In this document: positions 11,375 to 20,883 of the stretch, in pieces | Layout: every line of letters starts with the position of its first letter | How positions within the stretch are numbered: position 1 is the first letter of the stretch | DNA from: Hyparrhenia diplandra | Lineage: Eukaryota > Streptophyta > Magnoliopsida > Poales > Poaceae | Length of the DNA: 64,000 nt | Direction: 5' to 3' | Assembly: GCA_015847255.1 (NCBI GenBank) | Contig: JADLZK010006442.1 | Span: forward strand, 62,001-126,000 | Translations under genes and position numbers: made by a program | Notes under the pieces: model-generated | Told to the model about the DNA's origin: nothing | Database searches by the model: none | What the model saw: the letters and a program-made list of their open reading frames with translations, nothing else

Positions 11375-12594
11375 GTTGTTTTTTTCAATTTTGATATTTT
11401 TTTAAAATAATCTTCAAGAATGGCACAGTTCAACTTTTATTTTCAAAACTAGCACATTTGGGCCCCATAGACCGGGCGCCCCATAGACCACGACACGTCA
11501 AATCATGCATGGAGGCTCGGGGTGCCCCGTGGCTGTCAATATTTGTCATCATGCATGGCGCGGCACCCACGCGCCCTGCCGCTGGCGTGTGCGTGCTGAA
11601 TACAAACGGCCACACACAACCTCCCCTTCCCTCCCTCCCTTATTCTATTTCCCGGAAGCGAAGGCGGGGGACGGACGGGAGGGCGACAACACAACCCTAG
11701 TTGGCGGCCGACATTCTTCCTATTAGGGCGTCGGCATCCTTGCTAGACACATCGAGGGTTCAATTCGACGGGACAATCCTTTTTTTCCCACTTTAGTTTC
11801 GATAAGAATTGATCATCTAGCAAAAAGAATTTTGTAATAATTTATCATGTAACAAATTAATGAAAAATTGAACATAACCGTTAATGCAACTAGAATACTA
11901 ATAAACCTAAGGAACTAAGCAATGAACCATCTTTATTATACCACAATTAACATACAATGACATCTTACATTTTGGAAAAACACATCTCCCCTAACCCTAG
12001 CCCTAAATATGGAACTATACTAACCAAATAGGAAACTAATCTTACAACCCCTGACCCTAAAACTAAAATCCACATGGAACTAATCTAACTCTCCTACCCT
12101 AAATCCCCATAGCTCCCCAAAAGAAATTTTCTCCCAAACCCTAGCTATCAATTGAATCCTACTCATCCACCACTAAAATGAACAAAAAGGGTACAATACC
12201 TTCACTGATGCTGAGGACTAGCTTTGGGGAGCAAAGGATGGAGGAACATTGGGAGGGGAGACCACCGGCCGGCCAACTCGGGGCGATGTAGTCACCCTCC
12301 CGTCCGCTCCCTTGCTCTGTTCAGGGAAACAGAATGAGAAAGGGACGGGAAGGGGAGGCCGCGTGGGTGCCGCGCCATGCATGGCGGCGCCGCAGCCCTG
12401 CCATGTCAGCTGTAAGTGGGCGCAGTAGGAGCCACGGTGGCAGCCCTGCTGCGCCTCCATGCATGGCACGTCTGTATTCATTTGACCCGCTGTGGTCGAT
12501 GGTGCGTCCAAACGTGCTAGTTTTGAAAATAAAAGTTAAACTGCGTCATTCCTAGAAATTGTTTTAAAAAAAGTGTCAAAATTGGGGAAGAAAT
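11375..12594. mobile_element. MULE with ~350-bp TIRs and 9-bp TSD
   Basis: It is flanked by perfect 9-bp direct repeats TGAATGGTA at 11366-11374 and 12595-12603, the signature of Mutator insertion. The inverted arms are very long, about 11375-11730 against 12594-12235. They start AT-rich (shared ttttattttcaaaactagcac) and continue into GC-rich sequence with catgcatgg motifs. The central ~500 bp is AT-rich. No transposase is encoded, and short ORFs in the arms are mirror images of each other. The element would fold into a long hairpin if transcribed. Confidence 0.85.
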
Positions 12595-12661
12595 TGAATG
12601 GTATGTCTACTTAGGCGCACAATGCGGCTATTGGCATTATGGAAAAAATCCGGACACTATG

Positions 12662-12730
12662 GCCCCGTTTGGTACAGCTTGTCCATGACTTCAGGAGCCG
12701 TTTGGAGTCATTTTGTGCCAAACGGGGGTA
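12662..12730. repeat. short inverted repeat, hAT-MITE-like
   Basis: CCCCGTTTGGTACA at the left and TGTGCCAAACGGGG at the right form an imperfect palindrome about 70 bp long. The ccccgtttgg terminus is common in grass hAT-type MITEs, so this may be a deletion derivative. Confidence 0.45.
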
Positions 12731-12982
12731 AAACAAAATGGCTCCATTGAATAAACCCCTTAAATGGTGCTCTCACAAAGGTTTGAGGTGCGATGGAAAA
12801 AAAAAAAAAATAGCTTCATCCTGTATTTTATATTTTGTATGTAACCTAAACTTAACCATCTTGCCTTTGAATCCTAATTAAGTTATTAAATCACTTTCAT
12901 GAAGGTTTCATGTACAACTTCGGTAGAGAAAGCGACCAAAAATGCTAATCACTACAAGTTGCCATTAATGATTACCTAAACA

Positions 12983-13603
12983 GGGGAGAGGGCATGCATG
13001 CAGCATGGAAAGTCGCGTTAGGCTGGGGTTCTTGCATGCCTGCTACGCCACTGGCTTTGCCCGCATGCAATGCAATGCGCAGGGGCCGCGCACCGGCGTT
13101 CCGGCTCGCGTGTCCGGTCGCATCCCCTAGACTGACTCGTCACCGTGTTGTTCAGGCGGCCTGGCCCGCTGGCTGCGTCGTCTTCCACGCCGATGCTCGA
13201 GCCTCGCTGCGATGTCGCTTCGTCCCACCGTGCCGTCTTGTCTCTGGGCAGTTCCCAGTTCCCATTGATGTCTCGTCGTCGTCGTGCACTTTGATGCGCG
13301 CATGCCCGGCGCCACCGCGTTGCTGCCTACGGCGGGTCCTAGAGGTCGTCGTGCACTGGATGCGCGCCATGTCCGGCGCTACCTCGGCTGCCCCCACGGT
13401 GCTGCCTTGCTGCCTACAGTATGGCGGGTCCTAGTGGTCGTCCGCTGCAGCACACAGCCTTGCCTCGTGTGGACCACGCTCGCCGGCGATACGTCTGCGC
13501 TCGTGCAGACCTGAGACCGGAGACCCGAGATCACTGTCCGCGCCCTGACGTGCAACATCGACCAAGCCAGATTTTTTTCAATAAATAAATAAATAGAATT
13601 TTT
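12983..13603 (+). mobile_element. retroposed GC-rich segment with 18-bp TSD
   Basis: The perfect 18-bp direct repeat TTAATGATTACCTAAACA occurs at 12965-12982 and again at 13604-13621. Between them lie 621 bp of GC-rich DNA ending in a simple A/T-rich tail (caataaataaataaat then T-rich). Long target duplications plus an A-rich tail are the hallmark of LINE-machinery retroposition. A 146-codon ORF runs at 12994-13434 but resembles no family I know. A roughly 70-90-bp imperfect direct repeat (gcactttgatgcgcgc / gcactggatgcgcgcc) occurs within it at about 13285-13440. The source transcript is unknown. Confidence 0.7.
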
Positions 13604-13659
13604 TTAATGATTACCTAAACAACGCGTGCTATCTGAACGAACAAAATTTGTCAAACAAT

Positions 13660-14475
13660 AATCCCAACAAGGAGAAACTCATGGAAATAAACCAATACCG
13701 TACCCCCAAGTCCCTCCCCCTCCCCGAATGCTCCTAGCAGGGTGACTCGGGGGCTCCCCGCCGCCGCTTAGAGCTTCGTCTGGCGCCCCCACCCCGACGC
13801 CGCCGTCACCTCCTGCTCGCGGGCAGCAACGGCGCCCCCTAAACAATGGGAAGCCGCCTCATGCCACCTTCCCTCCTACTCCCTTCCTCCTCCCCACCCC
13901 TCCACCGCCAACCTCCTCTTCTCCGGCGACCTCCCGGCCGGGCGGGCGGCCGGGCTTGGCGGATCCATGACCCTCGGGGCCGGATGCGGTGGCGGGCTGT
14001 GGGCGCCGACGGACCACCGGCCGGATCCCGCCCCGCCTCGGCGGATCCGGGCACCCCTTGGCCTGTTCCGACCGGCGGCGACACTCTTGGGTTCGGTGTT
14101 TGGCGGCATGGTGCGGCGGTCCGCCCGGCTGGATCCGAAGCTCCCCTTGGCTGCACGGGCGGCGCGGCCGGGCCTTGTGAAAACCTTATCTTGTCATGGA
14201 TGGATGGGCGTCGGTGGCGCCACCGGCGTCGTCTTGGAGGTCCTTGTGAAGGTCGAGGGTTTTATCTTCGGTTTTGCAAATCTTCCGTATGTTTGGAGGG
14301 CTTCTTTGTCGCTAGATTTGTGTTACATGCGGCCTTAATTTAGTGCCGATTTGTGTACGAAATTAAATTATCTCTTTTCCTTTTAGTTTTTGTAATAAGG
14401 TTGGTTGTGTATGTATCGGTTTTCGGTGGATACATAGAGGTCGGAATGTAATTCCATTATCTAAAAAAAAAATCT
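13660..14475 (+). mobile_element. LINE-like/retroposed GC-rich segment with poly(A)
   Basis: A GC-rich 5' part with overlapping open frames on both strands grades into a 3' part that ends tggatacatagag...gtaattccattatct followed by a 10-A run at about 14462-14471. The same terminal sequence (tccattatcta plus A run) ends the LINE fragments at 27.3 kb and 58.7 kb, so this is a retroelement 3' end of that family or one mobilised by it. No reverse transcriptase is seen. The start is uncertain. Confidence 0.5.
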
Positions 14476-14598
14476 GATATTTGGTTGGAGAGCCTGACAA
14501 CTTGTGTCACTTTGCATTAGGACCTCTATAGTTAATCGAAATCCATCAAAGCCGGATCAGAAATTCCTTCTCTCCAGTACTTTTACCCAAGCAACCCC

Positions 14599-15160
14599 CT
14601 AAGAGTGAAAAAAAATCCATTCAAGCCCTCTTCTCCCCATCTCCTCTTGCCGCCACCACGAGATCCGCGGCGCCCAAGCACACCGTCGTCGAAAGCCGGG
14701 CTTGGCGAGCTTCGCCGCTGCTGGATTCGAACACGCCGAGCTTCGTGGCGGCCGGATCCACGCAGCGCCTACCCCGCCGCTCAAGCGCCGCCGCGACGGT
14801 GCCCGTGTCGTTCATCGTCGCCCGATGTCGTTCGTCATCCGCTACGGCGAGGAGGCGCCCGGCTGGCGCGAGGGAGGTGGATTCGTCGTGCGCCCGATGC
14901 ATAGGCGGTTGTCGTCCACCGGGGCTGGCGCAATGAGGAGGCCGTTCGTCGTCGCGCCGATGCTCCTCCTCCGTTTCTCCTCGGACGGAACTCACGCGGG
15001 GCGGCTCCGTCCGCCCGATTTGGGCGGACTGAGCGAACTTGCATCTTCAGCGAACATTCTCCTGTCCCTTGTTACTTCCATCCAAACTTTGCAAAAATCG
15101 GTTGGACCCGGCCCAGGTTGGACTTCTTCCTCTACCAAACACACGGTTAGAAAATAAACT
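14599..15160. other. GC-rich segment, unrecognised ORFs
   Basis: Open frames up to about 150 codons exist on both strands because the DNA is very GC-rich. The translations are Arg/Ala/Pro-rich and match nothing I know. Composition resembles captured 5' exons in Pack-MULEs, but I found no TIR or target duplication. Confidence 0.2.
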
Positions 15161-15515
15161 TTTCTACTAAAACAAAGGCTAACAAGCATGTGGATAGTAC
15201 TTTTCCAGACGCTAATAAGCAAATACTTCTTCCGTCTTAAATTTTTGAGGGATTAAAGTTTGTTCACAATTACATTATCTTATATTTGGCTAGGAAATAA
15301 TCATGGATAATCCAAATCCTATTGTAAGTGGACGCCAGCTATGATATGATATGGATATGAATTATCTAATTATTGAAAATGGTTTATTAAGTCTTAGAAT
15401 AGGATTATATGATTGTTTTAAACCTAACATATATTCTAAAAATTAAGAATGTGATAGAACTCTTGTTGCTTGTTACCAACTATTAATGTTTGGTAGCCCT
15501 TTTTTTTTTTTAACT
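15161..15515. other. AT-rich intergenic, nothing recognised
   Basis: No coding potential or repeat structure that I could support. Confidence 0.3.
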
Positions 15516-15664
15516 CGCTCCCTTCTAAACTATGAGATGTTTTGACTTTTTTTTTTAGATACATAATTTTGGTTATACATTTAGATGTACATTATGTCTA
15601 ACTCATAGCAAAAGCAATGTATCTAAAGAAGCCATGACATCTTATAGTTTAAAATAGGGAGAAT
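15516..15664. mobile_element. Stowaway-type MITE (~150 bp)
   Basis: The left end GCTCCCTTCTAAACTATGAG and the right end, read inverted, TCTCCCTATTTTAAACTATAAG are imperfect terminal inverted repeats with the CTCCCT terminus typical of Stowaway MITEs. The interior is AT-rich and non-coding. It borders a T-run at 15500-15510. Confidence 0.65.
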
Positions 15665-16030
15665 AGTTACTACTACTTTAGCACTTAAGTAACTATGATG
15701 TGTTATTAAGGTGAGGGCTAATTGAATAAAATTCAATACTATATTCTGTTTATCATATTTAGCTATAGCGAGAAATCTAGAATTGAATAGTAATTTAGAG
15801 TAGTTAAAAATATTTGTTGAAGAGTTTAATGATATTAATGCTGAAGGATATTAAGACACTCTCGAATAATATGGTTTGCACCCGATATTGTTCCACAAAA
15901 TGTAGCTCCACTTTAATTCCGTATCAAACACACAACTTCGGCTCTAAAACAATGATTCAGTTCGAGGGCTATTTGGTGTGGTGTGGAGTTGTTTGTGGTG
16001 CTGTAAAATCACACGAGGGGTAATTTCCAA
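15665..16030. other. AT-rich intergenic
   Basis: No recognised features. It contains several gaat/tagtaat strings that suggest an old MITE, but the TIRs could not be defined. Confidence 0.25.
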
Positions 16031-16235
16031 ACAATGCCACTAGAGAACAGACAAAAATAAATAAGCTTTGTAGGGAAGCAAATAAAGTGGCGCATGAGCT
16101 AGCTAGACAAGCAATGATTTCTAGAGTTAATTGTATTTGGGACGATGATCCCCGGGTTTTATTGTTCAACTACTAGCAAACGATGTAACAATATTTGATC
16201 AATAAAGATTACCCAAGGTTTCAAAAAAAAAAAAA
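16031..16235 (+). mobile_element. LINE 3' end: RNase H tail plus poly(A)
   Basis: A frame from about 16074 reads EANKVAHELARQA and then a W-DDDP segment before TAG near 16173. This matches the C-terminal RNase H motif (R-NxVAHxLAxxA ... WxxxPP) of plant non-LTR retrotransposons. It is followed by a short 3' UTR with an aataaag signal and a 15-A tail ending at about 16235. The copy is severely 5'-truncated. It is a different LINE family from the one ending in tccattatct. Confidence 0.75.
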
Positions 16236-16333
16236 AAGTAGCTGTAGGTCACCTCCTGACAAGCCGTGGCCGTGGCGATAGTTTGCGGGGTACAATTTCT
16301 TGGGCTGAATGAGCATATCGGCCTGCTGGGCGT

Positions 16334-16585
16334 CTCTCCGTTTCACAATACTTGTAAGTATGGGTTCTGTATCATCAAAAGTAATCTATATTTGACTACC
16401 CAATATTATTCACATTTATAACTTCAAATTAATTTATTAAAAAATTACATTTCGTAATGAATCTAATAAGATTTATTTAATAGTATAAATATTGATAGTT
16501 TTTTATCTATAGTTAATCAAACTTGAGATACTAAACCACGACACTGTGCTAAAATTGCAAGTTTTTTTTAAGAACAGAGGGAGTA
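16334..16585. mobile_element. Stowaway-type MITE (~250 bp)
   Basis: The left end CTCTCCGTTTCACAAT and the right end ACAGAGGGAGTA are the familiar degenerate Stowaway terminal inverted repeats, with an AT-rich interior. It abuts the DUF1618 remnant and probably interrupted it. Confidence 0.65.
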
Positions 16586-16588
16586 CAT

Positions 16589-17081
16589 TACAAACCGTTC
16601 CCTGGCCAGCAGTATCCCGACGAGGAACGTCTCAACCTGGCTGGCCAGACGAATACCGAAGCGTGTCCGTCAGCCAAGGCATGATGCGCTTCGTTGACAT
16701 CGACAAGTGTGGCCTCACAATCACAATTTGACAATTTTGAACCTTTGATAGGCAATGACTTTACGTGGGAGATGCAAAATGTGATCAATCTCAATGACCT
16801 TTGGGCACAACAAGGCTATCAGCTAGGTTGAGCATTTGCCATGCCGTGCACCGGAGTTCCCTGCTGTGGCACTGTTCTGCATATTGAGGGAACATGAACT
16901 TGCTCAAACTGGGAAGGTCTGGATAATCATTATTGACATGAAGCATGCGGCATTCCGGTCATGTTTCCGATATGTTGATGAGCAAATTGTCTGCTGTAAT
17001 GAGGATCTTGATATGGATAGTGAGAGCTTCTGCATTGCTTCCTTACTCCCCACTGACTTCTCCAAGTATCTCTCCATGTAA
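16589..17081 (+). pseudogene. DUF1618-family gene remnant
   Basis: Pieces of a DUF1618 protein are readable in order on plus but in different frames: YRSVSVSQGMMRFVDIDKCG (about 16650-16710), WEMQNVINLNDLWAQQGYQ (about 16767-16823), and then an ORF 16836-17081 carrying VALFCILREHELAQTGKVW, a DMKHAAFRS stretch and the tail SLLPTDFSKYLSM. DUF1618 is a large grass-expanded family of unknown biochemical function. The middle is frame-shifted and the N-terminal part is replaced by the MITE at 16334, so this is a broken copy. The DNA after its stop (to about 17330) looks like 3' UTR. Confidence 0.6.
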
Positions 17082-17352
17082 GGAGGTGGCGATGCATCCT
17101 TCAAAAAAAGTAAGTTGGATGTTGTAGTTGTCTTCGTCAGCCTTGAACAGCAGCTCCTGTGAAGTTATATTGTGATTGATTTGAGATAACATAGTTTGGA
17201 GTTTTATAGTCATTTGTTGTCTAGAAAATTAATTTCATTGCTTGCTTTTTGAAGATGCACTTTAGCACTGGTAGTCTGACATTTAATCTGGTACTATTAG
17301 ATCGATGATGCATGATTCGATCCTATCAGAACCAGGTGGATAGCCTAATTAT

Positions 17353-17817
17353 GAGAGTTGCTATATTTTAGGCCCCTGAAAAAAAGGTGGGATTTCAGGT
17401 GACGAATCTCAGCTACACGATCTGAAACGAACGCTCCAGATTAGCCCGACATTGTTCATCTTCTTTCTCTCATTGGCTACTGTTTATCTTCTTCCTCTCG
17501 CCGCCCTCTCATTTCCGTGCTCCCCTGCCACCAGCCATCACCCCATTGCGGGGCGCTAGGGTTCGCCCGGAGCTCCCCTGGCGAACCCTAGCGCCCACGG
17601 CGGCCAAGATCATATATCACAGAGCTTTCTATATGAAGAACAACTCACAGAGGGGAGGGGAGGGGGAGGAGGAGGAGGAGGATGAGATGCTCGCCGGAGG
17701 GAGGGGATAGTGTGGAGGAGCCACCAGAGTTGAGGAAGACGGCGACGGGATTTCATTCGGTTGGCGGTCGCCTGAAATCGTCTTGGGGATTTCAGGCACC
17801 GAAAGATAGGAAAAGTG
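17353..17817. mobile_element. MULE-type element, 465 bp, 9-bp TSD, proven by empty site
   Basis: The 9-mer CCTAATTAT flanks the element at 17344-17352 and 17818-17826. In the paralogous repeat copy near 5375 it is present once, with no insertion, giving an internal empty site. The ends are degenerate inverted repeats (gctatattttagg / cctatctttcgg, then cctgaaa motifs and a gatttcagg..gac block on both sides). The interior includes a GC-rich segment with a perfect 17-bp hairpin and a gga-rich purine tract. No transposase is encoded. Confidence 0.85.
17551..17596. repeat. perfect 16/17-bp hairpin
   Basis: GGGCGCTAGGGTTCGC at 17551-17566 is exactly the reverse complement of 17581-17596, and one further C-G pair extends the stem to 17 bp around a 12-nt loop. 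It lies inside the MULE-type element. The arm contains ctagggtt, a string common in grass 5' UTRs, so the palindrome may be a folded duplication of captured gene sequence. Confidence 0.8.
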
Positions 17818-18330
17818 CCTAATTATTATTAGTTTTTTAAAAAAATATGATGTGATCGGGACTAAGTTGGTTGCTTAGTTTTACTCGGGGAAAATATCTC
17901 GATGTCATGTTTTACTCTTACATCACTATTTGTAGACCGGAACTATAATTCTTAGATACTTGAGAACCCCTCTGCTTTGGGTTCGTGGTTCTGGTATGTC
18001 TCTTCGAGAGCAGATCACACATTACCCCTATGGTTGCCCTTTAGTACTATCACAAGTACATTTTGTATGAAAGTTGCCCCTATTGTTGTCCTTCAGTCCT
18101 GTTCTGAAGTTCATTTTGTATGAACTGTGTTTTTACCATTACTACCTTGTAATGGAAAAAGGAAGCAACGTGTCCAATCAAAGTATAAGTTTTTTTTTCC
18201 TTTGAAACTCCAATCAAAGTACAAGTTAGAGCAACGTGTCCTTACTTGGTACGGGAGTATAGCTAACTCTAAAACCAATTGAAACATATGACCCAATCAT
18301 TGGATAAATATCAAAAGCCTTTTTGTGCCC

Positions 18331-19580
18331 GAGAAATTGGCTATTTTGCGGGGCGCCGGTACGAGTTTTCGCTAGAATGCCATTATGTTTTTAAGCCGGC
18401 TCGTTTGCCCTTCTCAAGCGTTACACTCCCGCTAAAATGCCCTGTGGACCAAATCAGGTGTTTAGGCTTTCATTCTTTCCTGTTTTGCCCTTCTGCCATT
18501 CTTCTTTCGTTTTCACGGTGACCGGCTTTCATTCGCACGCTCCTCGCTCTGTCCTCGAGCAGCCCCGTCCGTCCGCGGCCGCCGCCGAGATCTCCCGCCG
18601 CCCGAGAAGTGGACGGGCTGGGGTTTGGCGTGAACACATGGACAAGCGGCGCGGTCCTCCCTAGGCGGCGGCGACACCTTGGCGCGGGATCGGCGGGTCG
18701 GCGGCGGGGTCGGCGCGGGCCGCGTCGGCGGCGGCGGTGGCATCGCCCGCCGCGAAGGGACAGGGCTCGGCTTCGATGAGATGCGGCGTGCGGGGAGTGG
18801 ATAAGCCGTCGTCATCGTGATTTATCCCGTCACCGTGAAAAACGGAGGCGAAAGAAGGGGCAAGTCCGGTCGGCCGCCTCGCAGGTAGTGGAAGCGGCGC
18901 CCCTCTCTTGCGGCGTGCACAAGGCGAAGGAGGTCACCCACTTTGTTCCTCTGCGCAGTATTATGGCCGGGCGCTCCGCCCTCACGCCTTGTGGCCACCC
19001 GACCACGCCATGGCTCGCCGGGGGGCCTCCCCGCCCGGCTCCGGCGGATCCGCCGGCGCTTTGGCGCCGGGAAATGCCGGATCCACGGCAGCACCACCGT
19101 CGCCCGCCGACATCGGACAACGCCCGTAGCGGTCGCCGTGGCAGCAACAGCTAGGGACGCCACAAGATTGACGGCGGCGGCTGCCGCCGCGAGGAGATTT
19201 CGCGGGCGGCGGGCGGCGCGGGCGGCAGCGCGCCGAGCATGGCGAGGGAGCTGCGGGAGTGCGGGGCGGGGTCCTCGGTCGCGAGGGGTCACGAGTGAGG
19301 GGGTGACGGCAGCCCGGGTGTGGAGGAGCGGTGTAGCGGTGGCCGCGACTTCGTCTCGTCGGGCGGCGGCGGTGGATGAGCGGATAAGACTCCCCGTGAA
19401 AACAAAAGAAGAAAGGGAGAAGGGCAAAACGGGAAAGAATGAAAGCCTAAACACCTGATTTGGTCCCAGGACATTTTAGCGGGAGTGCGACGTTTGAGAA
19501 AGGCAAACGAACGAAGTCCAAAAACTTAATGGTATTCTAGCGAAACTCGTTCCTGGAGCTAGCAAAATAGCCAATTTCTC
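18331..19580. mobile_element. Pack-MULE-like element, 1,250 bp, TIR and 9-bp TSD
   Basis: It is flanked by perfect 9-bp repeats TTTGTGCCC at 18322-18330 and 19581-19589. The terminal 19 bp GAGAAATTGGCTATTTTGC are perfectly inverted at the right end. Imperfect inverted homology continues about 190 bp inward on each side, for example ccaaatcaggtgtttaggc and gttttgcccttct. The ~860-bp interior is very GC-rich with unrecognised Arg/Ala/Pro-rich open frames on both strands (up to 210 codons, minus strand). This composition is typical of captured GC-rich gene 5' ends in grass Pack-MULEs, but I could not name a donor. Confidence 0.85.
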
Positions 19581-19589
19581 TTTGTGCCC

Positions 19590-20121
19590 ATACCGGTTAG
19601 AGCAATGTGGAATGATATACATATATGTGGAGTCTAATTCTAAGATGATTCCAAAGGCATGACAATTGCTAAATAAATCTCCAAGCCGAGTTGTAGATCC
19701 CCCTGCAATGAATACGCATGTTTGCAAGTGTAAAAAAATTTTCAGAACCATCATTCCACGTATCCAAAGAATGTACCCCATCTAAAATGAAGAGCTGGCT
19801 AACCAATATGGGGAGAAAAAATCACCCGACCATCTAGTCCATTTATTTCATTGCTAATGGCATACAAAAGGCATTAGCAACGAGAATGTCAACGGCAACA
19901 TGATCAAAGCCCGCCGGAGAGAGAACAACTGAACAAGAAGCCTAATTACATGGAATTAATTGAAGGAATGCACAAACAGTCATCAGCAGCACTATGATCT
20001 CTCGAGCCATATCACCGTTGTTGCCTCGTGTGCCGTTTGCCAATCGACGCAGTTGCCGGCTGTCGCCGTGACGCTGAGAGTCGTGGCAGAGATCGACATG
20101 TGGCTGCAGCACCTTCCAGAA
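19590..20121. other. 3' flank of LBD gene
   Basis: AT-rich DNA downstream of the minus-strand LBD gene. Roughly the right half is presumably its 3' UTR. Minus-strand open frames at 19476-19781 do not resemble known proteins. Confidence 0.3.
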
Positions 20122-20883
20122 TTACGGCGGCATCGTGGAGAGCTGTGGCGCCTGCACTTGCGATAATTGCGGCTCCATCTCCGTCGCGGATAATAATCGT
20201 GGCTCCGTCGCGGTGAGCTCGTTCGCCGCCGGTGGCAGTGGCACGCCGCCGTGCGGGCTTTGGGTTTGCACGTCGTCGTCGTGCTTCATCGTCAGAGGAT
20301 TATTAGGTGGCAGCAGCTGGGACTTGGAGCCGCCGCGCGTCATCTGCCGGTACGACTCGAGGCGTCGCCGCAGCACCTCAAGCTCGACGGCGGTGTCCAT
20401 GAGCTGGTTCTCCAGGTCCTGGATCGCTCCGCAGCAGCCGCGCACGGGGTCCGCCGCGCGCAGGTTGGACTCGTACACGACCGTCTCCACGCACACGTCC
20501 CGTCTCGGCGGCGGAACCGCCCGGAGCATGCGCTGCAGGTTCTTGACGCCGAACATCCGGAGCGCGTTCCGGAACCTATCGGGCTCGTCGTCGTCGGTCA
20601 CGAAGTAGGGTTTCAGGAGGCAGTCCGGCTCGCACCTGCGGCGCTGGTGCCTGCACGCGGCGCATGACGGCGGCGGTGGCGACGTGCCTCTGCTGTCAGA
20701 TGACGGCGTCTCGTCGTGTGGGGGCGAGGAAGCGGGCGCGCCGCTGCTGATGGTGGTAGGGTCCAGCGCCGGGGGCGAGGACGGACCCGAGGAATACGAC
20801 GGTGAGGCGGATGCTGACGAAGTCGCGCCGCCAGATGACCAAGACCACGACGGCGCACCTTGCGCCGCCGGTGGTGTTGGCAT
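20122..20883 (-). CDS. LOB-domain (LBD/AS2) transcription factor
   Basis: A single-exon plant-specific nuclear DNA-binding protein of 253 aa. I chose the ATG at 20881-20883; an in-frame upstream ATG at 21030 would add 49 Arg/Trp/Ala-rich residues not expected in this family. Residues 1-72 are a Ser/Pro-rich extension. The LOB domain follows: zinc-finger-like CX2CX6CX3C (C74, C77, C84, C88; CAACRHQRRRCEPDC), then FGVKNLQRML in place of the GAS block, DPVRGC at 145-150, and a Leu-rich coiled coil of heptad-like leucines (about 157-175) used for dimerisation. A Pro/Gln-rich tail ends at TAA 20122-20124. The long N-terminal extension and the FGVKNL variant make it a divergent member. No intron is evident. 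Confidence 0.85.
   Translation of the reverse strand: MPTPPAAQGAPSWSWSSGGATSSASASPSYSSGPSSPPALDPTTISSGAPASSPPHDETPSSDSRGTSPPPPSCAACRHQRRRCEPDCLLKPYFVTDDDEPDRFRNALRMFGVKNLQRMLRAVPPPRRDVCVETVVYESNLRAADPVRGCCGAIQDLENQLMDTAVELEVLRRRLESYRQMTRGGSKSQLLPPNNPLTMKHDDDVQTQSPHGGVPLPPAANELTATEPRLLSATEMEPQLSQVQAPQLSTMPP

Larger units (their letters stand above)
17330..18165 (+). repeat. dispersed direct repeat, copy 2 (with MULE insertion)
   Basis: It shares about 355 bp with 5356-5715: the accaggtggat... start, the tactcggggaaaatatct core and the gtaatggaaaaagg end. It is interrupted by the 465-bp element 17353-17817. Because it directly follows the DUF1618 remnant, it is probably derived from that gene's 3' flank. 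Confidence 0.8.

Noticed and set aside
12994..13434. 146-codon ORF as a protein-coding gene
   Set aside because: It lies wholly inside a retroposed insert, has no recognisable domain and unusual Cys/Arg/Pro content; reported only as part of the insertion.
13839..15222. Many overlapping ORFs of 60-165 codons on both strands
   Set aside because: GC-rich DNA suppresses stops in all frames; translations are Arg/Pro/Ala-rich with no motif, and strands mirror each other.
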